Below are positions 60,105 to 64,000 of a stretch of DNA of 64,000 nucleotides, piece by piece. The translations under genes and the position numbers were made by a program. Numbering within the stretch: the first letter of the stretch is position 1; every line of letters begins with the position of its first letter. The notes below the pieces were generated by a model. That model did no database searches. It was not told where the DNA came from and worked only from the letters and a program-made list of their open reading frames with translations. Source of the stretch: Pseudomonadota bacterium (lineage in GTDB: Bacteria > Desulfobacterota > Desulfarculia > Desulfarculales > Desulfarculaceae); NCBI GenBank assembly GCA_018902755.1, contig JAHIQI010000047.1, forward strand, positions 1 to 64,000, given 5' to 3'.

Positions 60105-61280
60105 TCAGCTGGCGGTTTCTTGGGTCTTGGCGAACTCTTGATAGTGCTCTCTCTGCACCACCAGTTTCATGATCTCGTTGGTGCCCACCGCGACCATACC
60201 GCCCCGGATGTCGCGGAAATGGCGCTCCATGTCGTGCTTGGTAGTGTAGCCGATACCGCCCATTACCTGAAGGGCCTCGTTGGCCACCCAGTAGGCGTTT
60301 TCCGCGGCAAAGCCCTTGGCCATGGCCGCCACCTTGGTCACGTCCTGGCCCATGTCCAGCATGCGCGCCGCCTTGAAGCGAAGCAGGCTGGCTGCCTCCA
60401 AACGGGTGGCCATCTCGGCCACCTTGAAGCTCACGCCTTCGAAGTTGCGTATGGGCCGGTGGAAGGCTTCGCGCTCCATGGTGTAGGCGGTGGCGATATC
60501 CAGGCAGGTGCGGGCGGTGCCCAACAGGCCGCTGGCCACCAGGATTCGCTCGCTGTTTAGCATGTCCATTAGTATGGGGAAGCCCTGTCCCCGCTCACCG
60601 ATGAGGTTTTCCTTGGGTATCTCGGTGCCGTCGAAGATCAACTCGGATACGATGCGCAGGCCTCGCCAACCCATGGTATCGAACTCTTCCATGGCCACGA
60701 TGCCCGGCGCGTCCTTTTCCACCGCGAACACGCTCATGCCCTTACTGGGGTGCACGTCTTTCTCGGTCATGGCGAACACCACGAACAGGTCGGCCACCGC
60801 ACCGGACGCCTGGAAGCGCTTCTCTCCGTTGATGACCCACTTGTCGCCCTTGAGCTCCGCCTTGGTCTTCATGCGGACCGCGTCCGAGCCGCCGGTGGGC
60901 TCGGTGATGCACTCGGCGGTGAGGATGTCGGCGGTGAAAATGCCGGGCAGGTATTTTTGCTTCTGCTCTTCGCTGCCGTAGTTGGCTATGATGAAGGCGC
61001 AGTGGTGCGGCACGCTGCGGGCGCAGGCAAGGGCGTAGGACTGGGCGGCGGTTTCCTCGTTGACCAGCGCCTCGTGCATCATGTCCAGGCCACCACCGCC
61101 GTAGCGGGAGGGAAAACGCACGCCAATGTAGCCCTGTTTGCCCATTTTCTTCAATAATTCAAATGGATACTCATTTTCACGGTCCATGGCCAAAATATGG
61201 GGGCGCGCTTCACGCTTAAAGAATTCCCTCGCCTCCAGGGCGTAGGCCTGCTCTTTTTCACTTAAAAATATGGATTCCAT
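60105..61280 (-). CDS. Acyl-CoA dehydrogenase, isovaleryl/long-chain type active site
   Basis: A 391-residue acyl-CoA dehydrogenase. The C-terminal glutamate used in short- and medium-chain enzymes is replaced (MVAVGTNEI instead of YEGTNEI), but a glutamate is present in LNSERILVAS (Glu244) where isovaleryl- and long-chain acyl-CoA dehydrogenases keep theirs. So it should be active with an IVD-type geometry, which points to a branched substrate. Start is the ATG at 61280 after AGGAGGGA; a longer frame to 61352 is rejected. Divergent from the IclR gene. Confidence 0.9.
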   Translation of the reverse strand: MESIFLSEKEQAYALEAREFFKREARPHILAMDRENEYPFELLKKMGKQGYIGVRFPSRYGGGGLDMMHEALVNEETAAQSYALACARSVPHHCAFIIANYGSEEQKQKYLPGIFTADILTAECITEPTGGSDAVRMKTKAELKGDKWVINGEKRFQASGAVADLFVVFAMTEKDVHPSKGMSVFAVEKDAPGIVAMEEFDTMGWRGLRIVSELIFDGTEIPKENLIGERGQGFPILMDMLNSERILVASGLLGTARTCLDIATAYTMEREAFHRPIRNFEGVSFKVAEMATRLEAASLLRFKAARMLDMGQDVTKVAAMAKGFAAENAYWVANEALQVMGGIGYTTKHDMERHFRDIRGGMVAVGTNEIMKLVVQREHYQEFAKTQETAS

Positions 61281-61416
61281 TGAAGTCCCTCCTATGCATC
61301 TTTGCCTATATGCAACCCCACGCCGACTCGTTGGACCGGCGATTCTGGACATCGGTGAAACAGAGTTTTCCCGAGGCCAAATTGAACTTGACTTTAAATT
61401 AGATTAAATTTTAGAA

Positions 61417-61448
61417 TAACGCAAGACAATACGAGGTAACGCATTGCG
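61417..61448. promoter_or_regulatory. TAACGCA repeats overlapping the IclR gene start
   Basis: ATAACGCAAG (61417-61426) and GTAACGCATTGCG (61436-61448) lie in the divergent region between acyl-CoA dehydrogenase and IclR; the second covers the ribosome site and start codon of IclR. Related sites occur at 42081, 54331 and 54351. Likely IclR operators with autoregulation. Confidence 0.6.
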
Positions 61449-62232
61449 CGACAGGAAGTTCATCAAATCCGTAGGCAAGGCCATTGCCGTCATGGAACTC
61501 CTGGGCAGTTCTCCTGAGCCTCTGTCCCTCACCCAGCTAGCAGAACGCCTGGAAACCAACAAAACCACCGTGCAGCGGTTCCTCTTTACCTTGATGGACC
61601 TTGGATATGTGCGCATCCTCAGCGGCAAGCGTTACATGCTGGGCAACAAGGTCCTGAGCCTGGCCTTCCAGTTTTTACACAGCGAGGGTGTGTTCAGCAT
61701 CGCCCGTCCCTACTTGGAAGACCTGTCCAACAGCCTGGAACGCAGCGTGAGCATGGGAGTGCTGGACGGCAGCGAGGTCCTGGTGATCTTCCGCAAGGAG
61801 CGCACCCGCTACTATCCTTTCGCGGTTTATGTCGGCTCCCGTGTGCCCGCCCACTGCACCACCATGGGTAAGGTCCTCTTGTCCTCCTTACCCACGGAGC
61901 AGGCAAAAGAGCTCTTGGACGAGATGAATCTGTTCAAGGTTACTCCCAATACGGTAGTCAAAAAGAGCGAAATCCTCAAAGACCTCAAAGCCACCCGGGA
62001 GCGGGGCTACGCCATCTCCGACGGCGAATTTTCCTTGGATTTGTATTCCATCGGGGTTCCCCTGCTCAATCATGAGGGTCAGGTGGTGGCCTCGGTGGCG
62101 CTTTCCTTGAACACCAGCGACAAACCGGTTCAAAAGACCGTTGACAAGGCTTTGGAAAAACTGTTTCAGACTGGAAAAGTCATATCCCAGGGTCTGGGGT
62201 ACGAAGGCTCTTATCCGGTAATTCCATCTTAG
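61444..62232 (+). CDS. IclR family transcriptional regulator
   Basis: A 262-residue regulator: helix-turn-helix LTQLAERLETNKTTVQRFLFTL near the N-terminus and a C-terminal GAF-like ligand domain with RVPAHCTTMGKVLLSSLP and SIGVPLLNHEGQVVASVALS. Start is TTG at 61444, 7 bp after GAGG. IclR proteins bind small acids and repress or activate catabolic operons. Divergent from the acyl-CoA dehydrogenase and upstream of the third TAXI-TRAP system. Confidence 0.92.
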   Translation: MRDRKFIKSVGKAIAVMELLGSSPEPLSLTQLAERLETNKTTVQRFLFTLMDLGYVRILSGKRYMLGNKVLSLAFQFLHSEGVFSIARPYLEDLSNSLERSVSMGVLDGSEVLVIFRKERTRYYPFAVYVGSRVPAHCTTMGKVLLSSLPTEQAKELLDEMNLFKVTPNTVVKKSEILKDLKATRERGYAISDGEFSLDLYSIGVPLLNHEGQVVASVALSLNTSDKPVQKTVDKALEKLFQTGKVISQGLGYEGSYPVIPS

Positions 62233-62541
62233 AAAAACAACCTTGAGCGCCTGATTGGCCTTTACCCCCATTTGCCGAAAATCACCAAGGGGTAAACATT
62301 TTGAAGGCTGCTTTTTCAAATTTTAACCGCGCGCTTTTGAACTACTTGCCCAGTACTGTCCAGACCGCCCGTGCCGCAGACGCGCGCCGCGGCCCATGCC
62401 GCTTTTGCTGTTCAAATGGCTCTCAACTCACAAAGCAACCACTCGATTCAACCATTGCTTCGGGTTCCGCCTAGGAACTGAGCCGAACCCGGCGCTAGGG
62501 TAGTGCATGGAATTGTTTTCATGAACCAGGAGGGAAAGATC
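62233..62541. other. Intergenic region before third TAXI gene, 309 bp
   Basis: No coding frame is supported. An 8-bp inverted repeat TTTACCCC/GGGGTAAA (62261-62268 with 62289-62296) could be an operator or weak terminator after IclR. The rest is mixed in base content, with no clear promoter by eye. Confidence 0.5.
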
Positions 62542-63696
62542 ATGAGTAACTTAGTCAAAAAGAAAATTATTCTGCTTTTGGGAGCGTTCATGGTGCTGGC
62601 CCTGGCCGCCGCGCCGGGCGCCTGGGCGGGCGACAAGGTGGCTATGCCCAAAACCATGGTGTGGAGCTGCTACGACGTAGGCTCCTCGGGCTACATGCAG
62701 GCCTCGGCCATCGCCGACGCCTTTGGCAAGAAGTTCGGCATGCGCATCCGTCTGCTGCCTTCCGGCACCTCCATCGGCCGTTTGATGCCATTGACCGCCA
62801 ACCGGGTGGCCTGCGGCTTCCTGGCCAACGAGGTGTACTTCGCGGCAGAGGGCCTCTATGACTTCGCCACCGTGCAGTGGGGCCCCCAGAACCTCCGGGT
62901 GATCCTGGCCCATCCGGCCACCATCGCCCTGGCCACCACCAAGGACTCGGGCATCAAGGTCTTCAAGGACCTCAAGGGCAAGCGGGTTTCCTATATACCC
63001 GGCGCCCCCACCCTCAACGTCAAGATGGACGCCTTCCTGGCCTTCGCCGGCCTTACCTGGAATGACGTGAAGAAGGTGGAATTCCCCAGCTACGCTTCCT
63101 CCCTCAAGGCTCTCATCGAGGGCAAGACCGACGCTTCGGTGACCGTGACCTCGGCTTCGATCATGTACGAGTTGGAGACTTCCTCCCGCGGCCTGTACTG
63201 GATTCCCTTCGACCCCAAGGACAAGGCCGCCTGGAAGCGCATGACCAAGGTGGCCCCTTTCCTGGCCCCCGCCCAGGAGACCATCGGCGCGGGCATCTCC
63301 CCGGAAAAGCCGGTTTGGCTGGCTGAGTACCGCTACCCCATGATCACCGTGTACGCCGACAAGGACCCCAACTGGGTCTACAACATGGCCAAGGCCATGG
63401 ACGAAAGCTTTGGCCTGTACAAGGACGCCCACAAGGTCATGCCTTTGTGGACCATCAAGAAATCCGGTAATCCCCCGGCGGACGCCCCCTTCCACGATGG
63501 CGCCATCCGCTACCTGAAGGAAAAGGGCGTGTGGACCGCCGAGGCCCAGGCCTGGAACGACGAGCGCGTGGCTCACATGAAGAAGCTCCAGGCCGCCTGG
63601 GAAAAGGCCCTGGAGGAAAAGACGGCCAAGAAAATCAAGGAAAAGGCCTTCGAGGACTTCTGGCTCAAGATTCGGGCCGAGGCCTTGGCCAACTAA
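62542..63696 (+). CDS. TAXI-family TRAP substrate-binding protein
   Basis: A 384-residue periplasmic protein with signal peptide (MSNLVKKKIILLLGAFMVLALAAAPGAWA; stretch at 1-29). Mature part: CYDVGSSGYMQASAIAD and RLLPSGTSIGRLMPLT, matching the broken protein at 4904-6021 region by region, which allows the deletion there to be measured. Start is ATG at 62542 after AGGAGGGA; the ATG at 62503 is 39 bp too far upstream and lacks a site. It supplies substrate to the permease that begins at 63807. Confidence 0.92.
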   Translation: MSNLVKKKIILLLGAFMVLALAAAPGAWAGDKVAMPKTMVWSCYDVGSSGYMQASAIADAFGKKFGMRIRLLPSGTSIGRLMPLTANRVACGFLANEVYFAAEGLYDFATVQWGPQNLRVILAHPATIALATTKDSGIKVFKDLKGKRVSYIPGAPTLNVKMDAFLAFAGLTWNDVKKVEFPSYASSLKALIEGKTDASVTVTSASIMYELETSSRGLYWIPFDPKDKAAWKRMTKVAPFLAPAQETIGAGISPEKPVWLAEYRYPMITVYADKDPNWVYNMAKAMDESFGLYKDAHKVMPLWTIKKSGNPPADAPFHDGAIRYLKEKGVWTAEAQAWNDERVAHMKKLQAAWEKALEEKTAKKIKEKAFEDFWLKIRAEALAN

Positions 63697-63706
63697 GCAT
63701 TAAGCT

Positions 63707-63742
63707 GGTTTGGCCGACGCCCGCCACGGCGTCGGCCAAACC
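63707..63742 (+). terminator. Hairpin between TAXI gene and TRAP permease
   Basis: Perfect 15-bp stem with a 6-nt loop (arms 63707-63721 and 63728-63742), 10 bp after the TAXI stop, followed by TATTTAAC. Strongest of the five binding-protein/permease hairpins in the window. Confidence 0.7.
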
Positions 63743-63806
63743 TATTTAACGCCACTTCCCAGGTGAATACGGGCGCATCAAATTAAGATTTACTAGGGTA
63801 AAAATC

Positions 63807-64000
63807 ATGTCCGACATGCCGCAAGAAAGCATCAAACCGATGCGGGTCAGGTCCTCCAAGGTGGTTTACGTTTTGGCCGCCTTCCTGTCCGTGCTGGGCA
63901 CCCTTTTGTGCATCAACCAGATCTTCCACCTGAAGATCGGCGGATTCATGCCCATAGGCAACGCCTACTACTACTACATCTTGGCCACCTACCTATCCCT
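63807..64000 (+). CDS. TRAP fused permease, N-terminal part (cut by window edge)
   Basis: Open frame from the ATG at 63807 to the window end: MSDMPQESIKPMRVRSSKVV, then a first hydrophobic helix (YVLAAFLSVLGTLLCIN), QIFHLKIGG and AYYYYILATYLSL. This matches the start of the fused permease at 2826 (LYQLFHFEF, SAYYYLLVAFFL). It follows an intact TAXI gene, so it is the permease of the third TAXI-TRAP system. The ribosome site AGGGTA is weak. The remainder lies outside the window. Confidence 0.85.
   Translation, partial: MSDMPQESIKPMRVRSSKVVYVLAAFLSVLGTLLCINQIFHLKIGGFMPIGNAYYYYILATYLS

Noticed and set aside
1..64000. tRNA, rRNA, CRISPR arrays, insertion sequences and prophage genes
   Set aside because: Looked for by eye on both strands; no cloverleaf with CCA end, no regular repeats, no transposase, integrase or phage structural genes recognised.

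Overview
The window reads like the chromosome of an anaerobic, GC-rich bacterium of the Desulfobacterota type; a Desulfarculales-like sulfate reducer or syntroph would fit, but this is inferred from gene content only. The signs are a tungsten aldehyde:ferredoxin oxidoreductase, a four-subunit 2-oxoacid:ferredoxin oxidoreductase, many TRAP/TAXI transporters for organic acids, PaaK-type CoA ligases, several acyl-CoA dehydrogenases and beta-oxidation sets, and a B12-dependent methylmalonyl-CoA mutase. I see no rRNA, tRNA, transposase, prophage or CRISPR array.

Layout. (1) 1-8221, minus: a GntR regulator heads an operon with a PaaK-like CoA ligase, a TAXI binding protein broken by a small deletion, a fused TRAP permease, a DUF169 protein, 3-hydroxyacyl-CoA dehydrogenase, enoyl-CoA hydratase and a thiolase running off the edge. 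(2) 8417-19069, minus, with a divergent GntR gene at 19254: a DctP/DctQM TRAP system (DctQM frameshifted), a cytoplasmic arylsulfotransferase-like protein, a GcvH-like lipoyl carrier, a glutaredoxin fused to a cluster-less radical-SAM-like domain, dihydrolipoyl dehydrogenase, a small membrane protein and an ADP-forming acyl-CoA synthetase fused to a GNAT domain. (3) 20032-27026, minus: a second TAXI-TRAP system with a 59-residue coupled membrane protein, a gamma-carbonic-anhydrase-like protein, a VOC protein, an enoyl-CoA hydratase and two GntR regulators. (4) 27442-28275, plus: a BKACE enzyme, followed by a strongly structured 124-nt intergenic element. (5) 28491-41934, minus: ferredoxin, GltD-like flavoprotein and 2-oxoacid oxidoreductase gamma, beta, alpha, then ene-reductase, acyl-CoA ligase, AOR, a DctPQM TRAP system and alcohol dehydrogenase; together an alcohol to aldehyde to acid to acyl-CoA route. 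(6) 42206 plus (EthD-like), then 42661-54093 minus: two acyl-CoA dehydrogenases, hydroxyacyl-CoA dehydrogenase, thiolase, an HMG-CoA-synthase-like/DUF35 fusion, methylmalonyl-CoA mutase in two subunits, a carboxyltransferase, enoyl-CoA hydratase and a GntR regulator. (7) 54490-64000: a degenerate PaaK-like protein, a PaaG-like isomerase, two lipoate-ligase paralogues with a cupin and an IscU-like scaffold between them, an IVD-type acyl-CoA dehydrogenase, an IclR regulator, and the start of a third TAXI-TRAP system.

Most of the window is a chain of separately regulated import-activate-oxidise modules for carboxylic acids and CoA thioesters, each with its own TRAP transporter and GntR or IclR regulator. 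All five TRAP systems have a strong hairpin between the binding-protein gene and the permease gene. The least explained part is the lipoyl theme: a GcvH-like carrier, Lpd and a glutaredoxin/degenerate radical-SAM fusion beside an arylsulfotransferase in one cluster, and a pair of unusual lipoate ligases with an IscU-like protein 43 kb away, without any glycine-cleavage or 2-oxoacid dehydrogenase genes in view.
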